Shown here: positions 7,751 to 16,566 of the stretch, piece by piece
How the letters are laid out: the number at the start of each line of letters is the position of its first letter
How positions within the stretch are numbered: the stretch's first letter is position 1
Assembly (NCBI RefSeq): GCF_018619185.1
Contig: NZ_JAAXYC010000018.1
Location: 1 to 53,463 of the forward strand
Length of the DNA: 53,463 nt
Origin: Streptomyces sp. McG3
GTDB taxonomy: Bacteria > Actinomycetota > Actinomycetes > Streptomycetales > Streptomycetaceae
Direction: 5' to 3'
The notes under the pieces: model-generated
What the model saw: only the letters and a program-made list of their open reading frames with translations
Told to the model about the DNA's origin: nothing
Databases searched by the model: none
Program-made: the position numbers and the translations under genes

Positions 7751-8938
7751 CTACTCGGCTGGTGTGTTCAGTTCGTGTCGCCGACCGGAGGCGAATACAG
7801 CCGTGATGTTCTTGAGGGCGTCGAGATCCGAGAGCGGGTCTCCCTCGACGGCGATGAGATCCGCGCGGTAGCCCGGAGCGATGCGGCCGGTTGTGGAGCC
7901 GAGCCCGAGGGCCGTGGCTGCTGCGGTCGTCGCCATGTTGATGATCTCGGCGTTCGCCAGACCGAGGTGGGCGTAGAACGACAGGGCCGGCACCAGGCCG
8001 TTGAAGGTGGCACGCTGCACTCCGGCGTCCGTGCCGGCGATCAGCTTCACACCCGCGTCTGCCATCTGGCGTACCAGGTCGAACATCCCGGCGGCTCGCT
8101 CCTCGCCGAAGATCGCAGGGAGCATTCGCCAGTGGGGGCTCACCGCAGGGCAGACGGTGATGCCACGGTCGATGACCTGCTGCACCACGTCCCGGCGAAA
8201 GTCGAGGCCGTCGCCGGTCATCCACGTGCAGTGCTCGATGGTGTCCACTCCGGCCTCCACGGCTGCGGTGATGCCGTCGGCTCCGTGCGCGTGGGCCGCG
8301 ACGGGGACGCCTGCCGCGTGAGCCTCATCTACGAGAAGTCGCAGTTCCGCTGCGGAGAACTGGGATTCGTGGCTTGCGGGCCCGCCCCGGGTGAGCCCGC
8401 CGCCAGTGACCATGCATTTGATGACCCCAGCGCCTCGTTCGAGGTTGAGGCGGATGAGAGCGCGGATCTCCGCTTCGCCCGAGACCTCACCGCCGAGGAA
8501 GTGGCAGTGCCCGCCGGGGGTAGTCAGGGGCGTGCTTGCGGAGACGATCCTCGGGCCCGGCGTGCGCTGGTCGGCAATTTCCGTATCCAGGCGAAGTGCC
8601 AGTCCGTTCCGGTCTCCGAGGTCACGGGCCGTAGTGACGCCGCTGAGCAGCAGTTCCTCCGCGCGGCGGCGCATGTCCGCGAGCAGGGCCTCATCAGTCG
8701 AGTCCTGGAGGGCGGACACCGGGTCGGGGCCCCCGTCGAAGACGAGGTGTACGTGGGCGTCGATCAAGCCGGGCAGAAGGGTGCCGTCGAACACCGACCG
8801 CGGCACGTCGGCGGCGGTCTGCTCCTCGATCTCCTTGCGCGGCCCCACAGCCACGATCGAGTCGCCCTCGATCAGGACGGCGCCGTCGTCCAGATACGTG
8901 CCCGTGTCGACGAGCACGCGTCGTCCGCTAATCAGCAT
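7751..8938 (-). CDS. amidohydrolase (imidazolonepropionase/prolidase-like)
   Basis: A 395-residue metal-dependent hydrolase of the amidohydrolase superfamily. The metal ligands are visible: LIDAHVHL (His62, His64), the Lys in VIKCMVTGGG (a possible carbamylated or structural site), His in AAHAHG, His in IEHCTW and Asp in LIAGTDAG. The N- and C-terminal beta sandwich (MLISGRRVLVDTG and GYRADLIAVEGDPL) is typical of the family, as is the length. Substrate unknown; members cleave cyclic amides, Xaa-Pro dipeptides or ring systems. It is the last gene of a three-gene operon with a membrane protein and an ImmA-like peptidase, overlapping the former by 7 bases. Confidence 0.88.
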   Translation of the reverse strand: MLISGRRVLVDTGTYLDDGAVLIEGDSIVAVGPRKEIEEQTAADVPRSVFDGTLLPGLIDAHVHLVFDGGPDPVSALQDSTDEALLADMRRRAEELLLSGVTTARDLGDRNGLALRLDTEIADQRTPGPRIVSASTPLTTPGGHCHFLGGEVSGEAEIRALIRLNLERGAGVIKCMVTGGGLTRGGPASHESQFSAAELRLLVDEAHAAGVPVAAHAHGADGITAAVEAGVDTIEHCTWMTGDGLDFRRDVVQQVIDRGITVCPAVSPHWRMLPAIFGEERAAGMFDLVRQMADAGVKLIAGTDAGVQRATFNGLVPALSFYAHLGLANAEIINMATTAAATALGLGSTTGRIAPGYRADLIAVEGDPLSDLDALKNITAVFASGRRHELNTPAE

Positions 8939-10080
8939 GGTGCCTCCTTGATCGTGAGGGGGGTCGCGCGGTCTGTCACCAGCGCGTCGGACACCGCAAT
9001 CAGTTGTTTCACATCTGCCGCTCGATCGCTCCCCAGCGTCATGGCGAGGGGGACCGCCCGGCGGGGCACGGGGGCCCCTTCCTTGACCCGGGCAGAAGCC
9101 CGCCGTAGCCGAGCTGCCAGCTCATCCGAGTCGACATCGGGCGCTGTGATGCCGGTGCCGTCTACCAGGAGGTACGGGCTGATAGCGACCAGGCCGTCTC
9201 GGATCTCCACGATGCGGCGGTGGTAGCGGCGGTGGACTCCCCGAGCGCGTCGTCGGTCGTGGGCGGACGAGGACGCCGGCGGCAGAACGTTGTCGGGGAA
9301 CGCCTCGGCCAACAACTCCCAGAGGGCGGCGAGGCGGCGGTAATCACGTCGGTGCTGGAGCCAGAGTTTCGAAGAAGATATCCGGGCGCGGACCCCCGAG
9401 TAGGTGATCCCGGCCGTGAACAGAAGGATGGATGCGACCAACAGGAACGCGACCGCAGCCATCAGACGCTGGGGTACCTCGATGTCCGTCCAGCGGACGG
9501 CCACGATGACAGCCCTGATCGCGCAGGCCACGGCCATCGCGCCCAGACCAACAGCCGCCATCCACAGTCCTGTTGCGTGGGGGCGACGGGACATTCGGGC
9601 GTAGGTGCGGGTCCACCTGGCGGCGAGGCCCAGGACGTACGTCAGGTAACACCCGGCTCCGCCGTAGAAGACAGCGATCTGCGGAACCGTCATGTCCGCG
9701 GTGCTGAAACTGCCGGCGAAGACCTGGTGCGGCACCGATACGGCAGCCAGGGTGATGACCACCACGACGGCCACGACGGCGACCGCCTCCTTGTTCGCCC
9801 TGCGACGGCTCGCCTCCTCGTCAGCCGCAGAGTAGAGGTAGAAGCACATCAGGAAGTACATCGAGACGATCAGCAGCACGTTCTGGACCAACTTCGCCGC
9901 CCCGTGCCCCGCAACCGTGTCGACGCCGGTCGCGCCTCCCGGCATAGCGATGGGGTAGGAAAGCGTGGCGCAGAGGAGGCAGAGAGTCACCGACCGCAAA
10001 GGTGCGTCGTGGGGGGTTCGCCACAGCTTGTAGAGCTTCCAGGCAAGGGCGCCCACGAGCCCCAGGAGTAGCAGTTCCAC
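8932..10080 (-). CDS. MAB_1171c-like multi-pass membrane protein
   Basis: A 382-residue protein starting at GTG 10080. The N-terminal ~230 residues contain about six to seven hydrophobic helices (LLLLGLVGALAWKLYKLW, VLLIVSMYFLMCFYLY, VAVVAVVVVITLAAV, MAAVAFLLVASILLFTAGI). The C-terminal ~150 residues are soluble and Arg-rich, with conserved-looking LRDYRRLAALWELL-type helices. This matches the actinobacterial family annotated MAB_1171c (called a putative transporter, function not shown). That family is often encoded beside ImmA-like peptidases, as here, where the peptidase gene ends 4 bases upstream. Family identity comes from topology plus context. Confidence 0.7.
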   Translation of the reverse strand: MELLLLGLVGALAWKLYKLWRTPHDAPLRSVTLCLLCATLSYPIAMPGGATGVDTVAGHGAAKLVQNVLLIVSMYFLMCFYLYSAADEEASRRRANKEAVAVVAVVVVITLAAVSVPHQVFAGSFSTADMTVPQIAVFYGGAGCYLTYVLGLAARWTRTYARMSRRPHATGLWMAAVGLGAMAVACAIRAVIVAVRWTDIEVPQRLMAAVAFLLVASILLFTAGITYSGVRARISSSKLWLQHRRDYRRLAALWELLAEAFPDNVLPPASSSAHDRRRARGVHRRYHRRIVEIRDGLVAISPYLLVDGTGITAPDVDSDELAARLRRASARVKEGAPVPRRAVPLAMTLGSDRAADVKQLIAVSDALVTDRATPLTIKEAPC

Positions 10081-10083
10081 GGG

Positions 10084-10743
10084 TTACAGCCATCCTCGCC
10101 GGTCTCCGAGGGCCGACTGCACACGCCGCAGAGACGGGTCCTCCGAGAGGGGCGTCGAGTCGTCCAGCACTGACGCCCATTCCAGGACGATCGTCGCCGC
10201 GAGTTCGACGGAGCACTCCTCGCCGTCGTCGTACGAGCAACGAAGCGCGACGCGCTTGATCGTCTTGGGGTCGAATACCGGGAGCATGGCGGCCCAGCCC
10301 TCCACGAGGACGGCCGACTCTTCTTCGGGATCGAGCGCGGGGGGCTGCTCCGCCGCTTCGGCCGGCGCCTGCTCGGCGTCCTCGGCCTCCGCCACGAGGA
10401 TGTGCCCTATCTCGTGGAGCTTGATGTGATCTTGATGCAGGCGGGTCGTCTCCTGCTGGTACAAGATCACGTCGTAGTCGTCGTACTCGACCCACATCCC
10501 CGTCGGTCCTGGCTTCGGCAGCGGTGCCTCCCGCAGGTAGAGGGGCCGACCACGCCGACGGCTGAGCGCCTTGCACAACTCCTCCACGTCCAGCGGCGGA
10601 TGAATACCGAGGTCTCGAAGTTCCCGACGTAGGAAGCGATGCAGGTCCTTTTCCACCGCCCGACGGCGGCCCGGTCCTCTTCGGGGCTCTCCGCCCCGGG
10701 TCGGCCCCGTGGGCTCAGTGCGAAGGATCTTCCCAGACCACAT
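10084..10743 (-). CDS. ImmA/IrrE-type metallopeptidase
   Basis: A 219-residue protein with the zinc-metallopeptidase motif HEIGH at residues 110-114 inside HIKLHEIGHILVAEAE. This is the signature of ImmA/IrrE peptidases, which cleave repressors or signal stress. The N-terminal ~75 residues (LDVEELCKALSRRRGRPLYL) match the usual helical start of the domain. A Glu/Ala-rich loop follows HEIGH. ATG start with AAGGGA upstream. First gene of a leftward operon with a membrane protein and an amidohydrolase; the XRE regulator that converges from the other side is its natural candidate substrate. In many Streptomyces genomes such proteins are labelled toxin or regulator component. Confidence 0.85.
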   Translation of the reverse strand: MWSGKILRTEPTGPTRGGEPRRGPGRRRAVEKDLHRFLRRELRDLGIHPPLDVEELCKALSRRRGRPLYLREAPLPKPGPTGMWVEYDDYDVILYQQETTRLHQDHIKLHEIGHILVAEAEDAEQAPAEAAEQPPALDPEEESAVLVEGWAAMLPVFDPKTIKRVALRCSYDDGEECSVELAATIVLEWASVLDDSTPLSEDPSLRRVQSALGDRRGWL

Positions 10744-11485
10744 GACAAATCCCTTCTACCGTTTAGCTCCCCCCGAGCTAGGCGCGACCGCGCCGCTGAC
10801 TCTCAGTTCCCTCCGCGTTGGCCCGGCGAGCGGAGTTGCCCTTCGGCTGCATCCAGCGCGACACCGCCGCAGCCCAGCAGGGGCCTAAACCGCATCGACG
10901 CATCATGTCGCTCTAGCGAATGAGCAATGCATTCGCCACTCGCCTCGCCGAAACTTCGGGAACTTCTTGGACAGTACGCGAAAGGCTAAGCAGAGATTGA
11001 CCGAAAACTCAGCAGCGGTCGGTTCAGCGAACGCACTCGCACTTCTGGACAAACTGCATAAAAAGCCCACGAGGGCATGTTGATCAACCCCCTGACGTGC
11101 ACTTTCCCCTGTCGCTGCCAAGGCTGCGCCCCCAGAGGCCGATCGGCCACCCCGTCGTCAATCCGAGATACGTCACACCAAAACCCGACATGCGGTCGGT
11201 TACAAATAACGCAAATCTCCCAAGCGATCACACGCAGATAGCTTCACTATCAGACATAAGGGTTTAATCGGGCCAAACGCTCGAACGGACGTGATCCAGC
11301 CAGCCTCTTGACCTCGATGGGCGGCCCGGAAGGAAGCGTCAGACGATCGACCCACCGCCCGATGTTCCGCCGAACACCGCCGACCCGCCCGTTATCAGTC
11401 GCAAACTTCGCCGAGTGGAGGCTCGTGAGCGCGAAGGTGCGCGGCGGCCGTCCCACGGTCTCGACTGCGGAAGATGCACGGAGGC
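10744..11485. other. gene-poor, relatively AT-rich gap
   Basis: No convincing gene in about 740 bases. The few frames here lack ribosome sites and Streptomyces-type codon use. Base composition drops compared with both neighbours, especially 10900-11280. A 7-base inverted repeat GCGAATG / CATTCGC lies at 10916-10936. The promoter of the leftward ImmA operon must lie at its left end. The change in gene content on either side makes it a possible boundary of the mobile region, but no integrase or attachment repeat was found. Confidence 0.45.
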
Positions 11486-11725
11486 TCACGCTTCTTCCGC
11501 CTCTATGAACCTTCGCGCCTGTCGACGCAGGTCAGCCCAGCCGGTCATCCGCCCGGATCGCGCCACCCAGTAGGGGTGTGCCGCCAGGCGGGCCGAGAGG
11601 TATCGCAGCCTCGACCTGGCCGCCCACCCCAGGGGAGCCCGTTGCCCGTCGATCAGCTCGGCATACGTCCGCTCCCAGTCCGCTTGAAGGAGTACCAGGT
11701 CACGAGGGAAGGGGGGAGGTGCCAT
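11486..11725 (-). CDS. small hypothetical protein after glycosyltransferase
   Basis: A 79-residue Trp/Arg-rich protein (MAPPPFPRDLVLLQADWERT...). It has helical segments and an IEAEEA end. The start is the inner ATG at 11725, because the upstream extension is AT-rich and lacks coding character. It lies 69 bases after the glycosyltransferase stop on the same strand and could be the last gene of that operon. No family recognised. Confidence 0.55.
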   Translation of the reverse strand: MAPPPFPRDLVLLQADWERTYAELIDGQRAPLGWAARSRLRYLSARLAAHPYWVARSGRMTGWADLRRQARRFIEAEEA

Positions 11726-11794
11726 ACATCCATTAGGCCATTTGTTCGATTTTTGCGGCAAGCGCGACTACCCGACCGTGGCGATTCGAGAGCG

Positions 11795-12673
11795 TCAGAA
11801 GACCGGCGGTCGCCCGGCCGTCGTGAGCCGGAGCACGGTTCGCCAGGACATGGGCTGCCTCGGTCCCTGCCCACCGGCGAGCCCTTCGCGGAAGCCGGCG
11901 AGCGTGACGCGGAGGGCTTGTCGGTCACGGATGCGCCACAGGGTGATCAGGCTCCAGGTCGCGAGGTTGAAGGGGACGAGGAGGCGGGGCAGGTTGCGGC
12001 GGGCGACCCAGACGCGGTTGCGGGCGTTGAGCCGGTAGAAGGTCTCGTGCCGGGCCGGGTTGGTGGCGGGGTGGTGGACGACGATGTCGGGCAGGTACCG
12101 GCCGGTGCAGCCCAGGTTCCACAGCCGCCAGGCCAGTTCGACGCCTTCGTGGAAGAGGAAGAAGTCTCCGGGCCAGCCGCCGGCTCGGTCGTAGGCGTCG
12201 CGGCGGACCATGACGACGCCCTCGGCCATGACGGTGACGATGCCGGGCCGGGTGGGGTCCGAGGCCCGGAGGCGGGGTACCCAGCGGCGGAGGGTCTCAC
12301 CGGTCACCGGATCGCTGATGCGCGGCTGTACGTACGCGAGCTGGGGGTCGCGGTGGAGTTCGGCGATGAGCCGGGCGAGGGTGTCGGTGTCGGGCAGGTG
12401 GGCGTCGTTGTCGAAGAAGAAGAGGTAATCGCCCTTGACGTTGTCGGCCCCTACGTTGCGGCCCTCGGGGATGCCGACGTTCTCGGGCAGCGTGACAGTG
12501 CGGACGCCTGCGGGGATCTGTTCGGGTTCGCAGCCGTTGCCGACCACGACGACGTCGAGGTCGATGCCTTCCTGCGCGAGGAGCGAGGCCATGGCCCGGG
12601 GGAATTCTTCGGGCCGGTCGTTCATGGTCAGGACGACCGCGCCGACCGTGGGACGCGAGGCGCCGGTGCTCAC
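11795..12673 (-). CDS. family 2 glycosyltransferase
   Basis: A 292-residue GT-A fold enzyme that would transfer a sugar from a nucleotide donor. Seen: the N-terminal strand VGAVVLTMNDRP, the family 2 acidic patch FFFDNDAH (DND at 88-90), an acceptor/catalytic region GDFFLFHEGVELAWRLWNLG (ED-like EGVE) and the usual ...LPDIVVHHPATN strand. A Trp-rich helical tail could touch the membrane. GTG start overlapping the upstream nucleoside phosphorylase stop (GTGA). It belongs to a run of minus-strand sugar-modifying genes. Confidence 0.88.
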   Translation of the reverse strand: MSTGASRPTVGAVVLTMNDRPEEFPRAMASLLAQEGIDLDVVVVGNGCEPEQIPAGVRTVTLPENVGIPEGRNVGADNVKGDYLFFFDNDAHLPDTDTLARLIAELHRDPQLAYVQPRISDPVTGETLRRWVPRLRASDPTRPGIVTVMAEGVVMVRRDAYDRAGGWPGDFFLFHEGVELAWRLWNLGCTGRYLPDIVVHHPATNPARHETFYRLNARNRVWVARRNLPRLLVPFNLATWSLITLWRIRDRQALRVTLAGFREGLAGGQGPRQPMSWRTVLRLTTAGRPPVF

Positions 12674-13518
12674 AAGGGTGCCCTTCTGCTTCTGTTCACG
12701 AGGAGTTCAACCCTAGTGTTCGCCGAGGGTCGGCGTGACGCTGTCGAGGCGTGGAGCGCTTGCGCCGCTGCCGCCAGCGCCGTGTGGAGGGCGTGTTCGG
12801 TGTCCGGCGAGTGCTGGCGCGGGCGGCGGTCGACGAGGGAGTCCGCGATGGCGAGGACGGTGGCGACGGCGACCGTACGGCAGTGGCCCACGGCGAAGAC
12901 CGCGGCGGCTTCCATGTCGGCGGCGAGGATGCCTTCGGCTCCGTACCGGGTGACTTCTGCCGCCGTTTCGCGATACGGGGCGTCCGTGGTCCAGATCGGC
13001 CCGCGCGTGACCGGTAGGTCGTACGAGGCCAGCGCTTCGGTCAGGTGCTGGGTGAGGGCGGGCGAGGGTGAGGCCGTACGGCCGGGCGGGAGGTAGTGGT
13101 GGGAGAGCCCTTCGTCGCGCAGCGCGGTCGCACCTACGACGAGGGCGCCGGGGCCGAGGTTGTGCTGGAGGGAGGCGGCGGTGCCGACGGTGATGACCCG
13201 CCGGGCGCCGAGCGCGGCGAGCTGTTCGACGACGAGGCCGGCGGCCGGGGCGCCGAGGCCGAAGCCACCGCACAGGGCGAATCTGTGGCCCTGGCCCTCG
13301 ACCAGGTGCAGGCCGCCGCGCACCCAGCCCGGCCGGGGGCTGGTGCGGTACGTTCGGAGAGCGTGTTCCAGCAGCCGCCCCTGGTAGAGGAGGACCGCCC
13401 CGTCGAACGCGGAGAGGTCCGCATCAGGGTCGGTGGTCCGGACGTACGCGGCGTGCTCGGCCGGGTCGGGTACGGCGGGCAGGGCGTGCTTGCCCGGGTG
13501 GAGAGGGAAGCCGTTCAC
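12670..13518 (-). CDS. nucleoside phosphorylase (uridine/purine phosphorylase-like)
   Basis: A 282-residue enzyme of the PNP/UDP superfamily, which cleaves N-glycosidic bonds with phosphate. Seen: RFALCGGFGLGAPAAGLVVE, the strand RRVITVGTAASLQ and the nucleoside-binding GILAADMEAAAVFAVG (Met-Glu pair that contacts ribose). GTG start at 13518 overlaps the radical SAM stop (GTGA); the much longer upstream frame is a shadow of that gene. In this cluster it may free or load a ribose-1-phosphate unit, working with the RpiB-like isomerase. That pathway is inferred. Confidence 0.85.
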   Translation of the reverse strand: MNGFPLHPGKHALPAVPDPAEHAAYVRTTDPDADLSAFDGAVLLYQGRLLEHALRTYRTSPRPGWVRGGLHLVEGQGHRFALCGGFGLGAPAAGLVVEQLAALGARRVITVGTAASLQHNLGPGALVVGATALRDEGLSHHYLPPGRTASPSPALTQHLTEALASYDLPVTRGPIWTTDAPYRETAAEVTRYGAEGILAADMEAAAVFAVGHCRTVAVATVLAIADSLVDRRPRQHSPDTEHALHTALAAAAQALHASTASRRPSANTRVELLVNRSRRAPL

Positions 13519-15320
13519 CCGAGGGTGCTCTCGCGCTCGTAGAGGGCGGTGGCCAGTTGCTGCTCGGCGGTGGTGTTGACGTGATTGAGGGTGTGCCAGG
13601 GCAGGACGGGCTCGTCCATGTGCCGCAGGTGGCGGTCGTACGACAGGCCGCGTCGGGCGAGGGCCGCGACGAGTTGGTCCTTGGTCACCGTGTTCAGGTC
13701 GATGTTCGCGTCGTAGAGGTCTTCCAGGACCAGTCCGATCCGGCGGTCGCCGCGTGAGCAGATGACTTCGAGGTGCATGTGGCTGGCGCCGAGGTCGAGG
13801 ACCCGGAAGTGCTGGTCGAACTTCTCGTCGCCGACGAGGTCGCGCAGGCGGCCCTCGATCTGGGCGGTGTAGGTGTGGACGAGGTCGGGGTCGCTCATCC
13901 GCAGGCGCTGGCTGGCGGTGCCGGGCTTGGGCATGAACTGGTGGAGCTTGACGATCACCGTGCCGTCGGGGTGCCCGAGCCGGTCCAGGACGTCCTGGGC
14001 GTAGTCGGCGATGGCGAGGCGGTCCGCGTCGCGCTCGCCCGGTGCGCCGATGATGAAATAGAGCATAACGGTGTTGACGTCCCTGCTCTTGCGGCACAGT
14101 TCGATGGCGTTGTCGACGCGTTCGCGGCGCTGGGTCTTGCCGTACATCGCGACGAGGTCCGGGGAGGCCCACTCGGGGGCAATGGTGATGATGCCCCGGG
14201 CCTGGTCCAGGTTCAGTTCGGTGAACAGGTGCCCGAACTCTTCGAGTTCGGTGACCGACTCCAGGTAGTCCGCGGTGAGTTCGTCCGCCCGGGTGGAGCC
14301 GATGATGGTGGTCACCGTCTCCCCTTCGGCCGCCGCCCGGCGGGCGTAAGCGCTGATGTGGTCCAGGAGTTCGCGGCGGTGGCGGTACTGGGTGAACGTG
14401 GGCGAGCTGATGATGATCCGCCGGACCTTCTGCGCTTCGAGGCGGTCGACGTAGTCCTTGAGCATGCCGATGGGCGCGTGGCGGAACGGGGGGACGCCAA
14501 GGTTGCAGAAGTCGCAGGAGTGCCGGCAGCCGAGGGTGGGGTGGATGCCGGCGGCAGTGCCGTCGCTCTTGGGGTAGACGAAGTGGGCGGGGTGCAGCTC
14601 ACGTACGGGAAGGTAGGCAGGGCTGGCCTTCGCGGGGACGGTGAGCTTCTTCGGGGTGACCGCGGCCACGCCGCCGCCGGGCAGGTACTCGCAGGTGTAC
14701 AGCGACGGTACGTACAGGCCGGTGATGCGGGCCAGCTTCTCGTACAGGCTGACGCCGCTTCCGGGCTCCTCGCGGTGGGCGTGGGCGACGCGCAGCAGTT
14801 CGAGCAGGGACTCTTCGGCTTCGCCGAGGGCGATGACGTCGAGGTAGTCGGCCATGGGCTCGGGGTCGGCGAGGCCGGAGTTGCCGCCGACGACGAGCGG
14901 GTGCACGCCGGGGATCCGGTCGGCGCTGCGGCGGGGCACTCCCGCGAGGTCGAGCTGCTGGAACACGGAGTGCAGGCTGCCGGAGTTGATGACCGAGACA
15001 CCGATCACGTCCGCCGTGCCGACGGGTAACGGCGACTCGATGCTGCGGTAGACCTCCCCGTCCGGCGTGGTCACGCGGTTCCCCTCGCGGACCAGGCACT
15101 CGTAGTGCAGGGCACGCTCGGCGACGGCGGGGACGTCCTTCGTACGGTTGATGAGGTCGTGCAAGCCCATGGGGCCGTTGCCCATCAGGCTGAAGGCGTG
15201 GCCGTACGGGATCATGAAGACCATCCGCAGCAGCCCGTCGGGGTCCTTGGGTTCGTATGGGTCGACCAGGTGGATCTCGCGGTCGCGGATGCCGTCGATT
15301 TCGGCTCGGAGCTGGGACAT
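13515..15320 (-). CDS. radical SAM enzyme with B12-binding-like N-terminal domain
   Basis: A 601-residue enzyme. The [4Fe-4S]/SAM motif is CRHSCDFC (C265, C269, C272). The N-terminal ~200 residues resemble the cobalamin-binding domain of class B radical SAM proteins (ADVIGVSVINSG, HPLVVGGNSGLADPEP, IALGEAEESLLELL). No clear DxHxxG cobalamin-ligand motif is visible, so bound B12 is uncertain. After the barrel (HISAYARRAAAEG, LYFIIGAPGERD) comes a ~150-residue C-terminal region typical of such enzymes. ATG at 15320 overlaps the aminotransferase stop. It could perform a methyl transfer or a carbon rearrangement on a sugar or nucleoside. Confidence 0.87.
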   Translation of the reverse strand: MSQLRAEIDGIRDREIHLVDPYEPKDPDGLLRMVFMIPYGHAFSLMGNGPMGLHDLINRTKDVPAVAERALHYECLVREGNRVTTPDGEVYRSIESPLPVGTADVIGVSVINSGSLHSVFQQLDLAGVPRRSADRIPGVHPLVVGGNSGLADPEPMADYLDVIALGEAEESLLELLRVAHAHREEPGSGVSLYEKLARITGLYVPSLYTCEYLPGGGVAAVTPKKLTVPAKASPAYLPVRELHPAHFVYPKSDGTAAGIHPTLGCRHSCDFCNLGVPPFRHAPIGMLKDYVDRLEAQKVRRIIISSPTFTQYRHRRELLDHISAYARRAAAEGETVTTIIGSTRADELTADYLESVTELEEFGHLFTELNLDQARGIITIAPEWASPDLVAMYGKTQRRERVDNAIELCRKSRDVNTVMLYFIIGAPGERDADRLAIADYAQDVLDRLGHPDGTVIVKLHQFMPKPGTASQRLRMSDPDLVHTYTAQIEGRLRDLVGDEKFDQHFRVLDLGASHMHLEVICSRGDRRIGLVLEDLYDANIDLNTVTKDQLVAALARRGLSYDRHLRHMDEPVLPWHTLNHVNTTAEQQLATALYERESTLG

Positions 15321-16546
15321 CAGCCGTTCTCCTTGGCGGTGGCGGTGGCGGACTGGAGCTGGGCGACGTCGGAGGTGGCCCGGCGGACGGCGTCGCGGAC
15401 CTGGGCCTCCTCGTCCTCGGTCATCTGCGGGTGGAGGCAGGGGCAGAGCAGGCGGGCGGCGAACTGCTCGGCGCGCGGGCAGCGCTGGCCGGCGGTGTGG
15501 GCGCGGATGAGGTCGTGGCCGAGGTAGGTGACCGGGTCGGAGACGATGCTGCCCACGCCGTACCGGTCGGCGAGCACGTCCATCAGCTCGTCGCGGCCCC
15601 GGCCCGCCCACGCTTCGGGGACCAGGAGGTTGTGCCGGTAGTAGAGGTGCAGGCCCTCGTCGAGCGTCGGAGGCAGGGTCAGCTCGGGAATGTCCCCGAG
15701 GGCCGCCGTACGCTCCTGAGCCCGGATGATCCGGGCGGCGTTCATCTCGTCCAGGCGCGCGAGCTGGATCAGCCCGACCGCGGCCTGGGCCTTGGTCAGC
15801 AGCTGGTTGGTGCCCCAGCCCGCGCGTCCGCCGTACGTCCGCAGCCCGCGCAGCCGCTCGGCCAGGACGTGGTCGTCGGTGGTGACCATGCCGCCCTGGC
15901 CGAAGGTGGTCATCAGCTTCTTCGACTCGAAGGAGAACACCGTCGCCCAGCCCTCGGACCCGACGCGGGCTCCGGACGGGGTCCGGCCGCCGCAGGCGCG
16001 GGCGGCGTCCACGATCACGACCGGCGGCCCGTGCACCGGGTGCGGGTGGCGGGCGGCCAGCTCGACGAAGCGGCCGATGTCGGCGCTCGCGCCGTTCCAG
16101 TGGGTGACCAGGATCGCCCTCGTCTGCGGGCCGATCCGCTGCTCGGTGTCGGCGAGGTCGAGGTTGAGGGTGATCGGGTCCGGCTCGGCCAGGACGAGTC
16201 GCCCGCCCTGCCCGATGACGGCGATGTGCGGTCCGACGAAGTTGATCGCGCAGGAGATCACCTCGTCCCCCGGTTTCAGCTCCAGGGCTCGGAGCACCAT
16301 CTCCATCGCGGTGCCGCCTGAGTTGAACGCCAGGGCGTGACTCGCCCCGGTGTGCTGGGCGAAGGCGTTTTCGAAGCTGGTGACGTACTCGGCGCCGCGC
16401 CAGCCCGTACGCCAGCTCTCCGAACCGGAGACGACCATGCGGATGGCGTCGTGCTCGGCTCCCGTATACCAGCCGCCCTGGGCCGGCTCGAACGGGATCG
16501 TCAACGCTGCGGTGGTGCGGGGAACGGTGCTGCGATTGGTTGGCAT
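15320..16546 (-). CDS. DegT/DnrJ/EryC1/StrS-type PLP aminotransferase
   Basis: A 408-residue sugar aminotransferase-like protein. Seen: FNSGGTAMEMVLRAL (cofactor phosphate site), VVIVDAARACGG (Asp that pairs with the pyridine nitrogen) and SFESKKLMTTFGQGG, with the PLP-binding Lys. The C-terminal part follows the family (YYRHNLLVPEAW). ATG 16546 has AGGAG upstream. These enzymes act on keto-sugars or cyclitols linked to nucleotides; the cluster supplies an epimerase, an isomerase and an acyltransferase. The exact substrate is not readable from the sequence. Confidence 0.9.
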   Translation of the reverse strand: MPTNRSTVPRTTAALTIPFEPAQGGWYTGAEHDAIRMVVSGSESWRTGWRGAEYVTSFENAFAQHTGASHALAFNSGGTAMEMVLRALELKPGDEVISCAINFVGPHIAVIGQGGRLVLAEPDPITLNLDLADTEQRIGPQTRAILVTHWNGASADIGRFVELAARHPHPVHGPPVVIVDAARACGGRTPSGARVGSEGWATVFSFESKKLMTTFGQGGMVTTDDHVLAERLRGLRTYGGRAGWGTNQLLTKAQAAVGLIQLARLDEMNAARIIRAQERTAALGDIPELTLPPTLDEGLHLYYRHNLLVPEAWAGRGRDELMDVLADRYGVGSIVSDPVTYLGHDLIRAHTAGQRCPRAEQFAARLLCPCLHPQMTEDEEAQVRDAVRRATSDVAQLQSATATAKENG

Positions 16547-16566
16547 CGGCGTTCTCCTCGTGCGGG

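Noticed and set aside
11308..11508. Small plus-strand frame in the AT-richer gap
   Set aside because: No ribosome site, no family and mixed codon bias.
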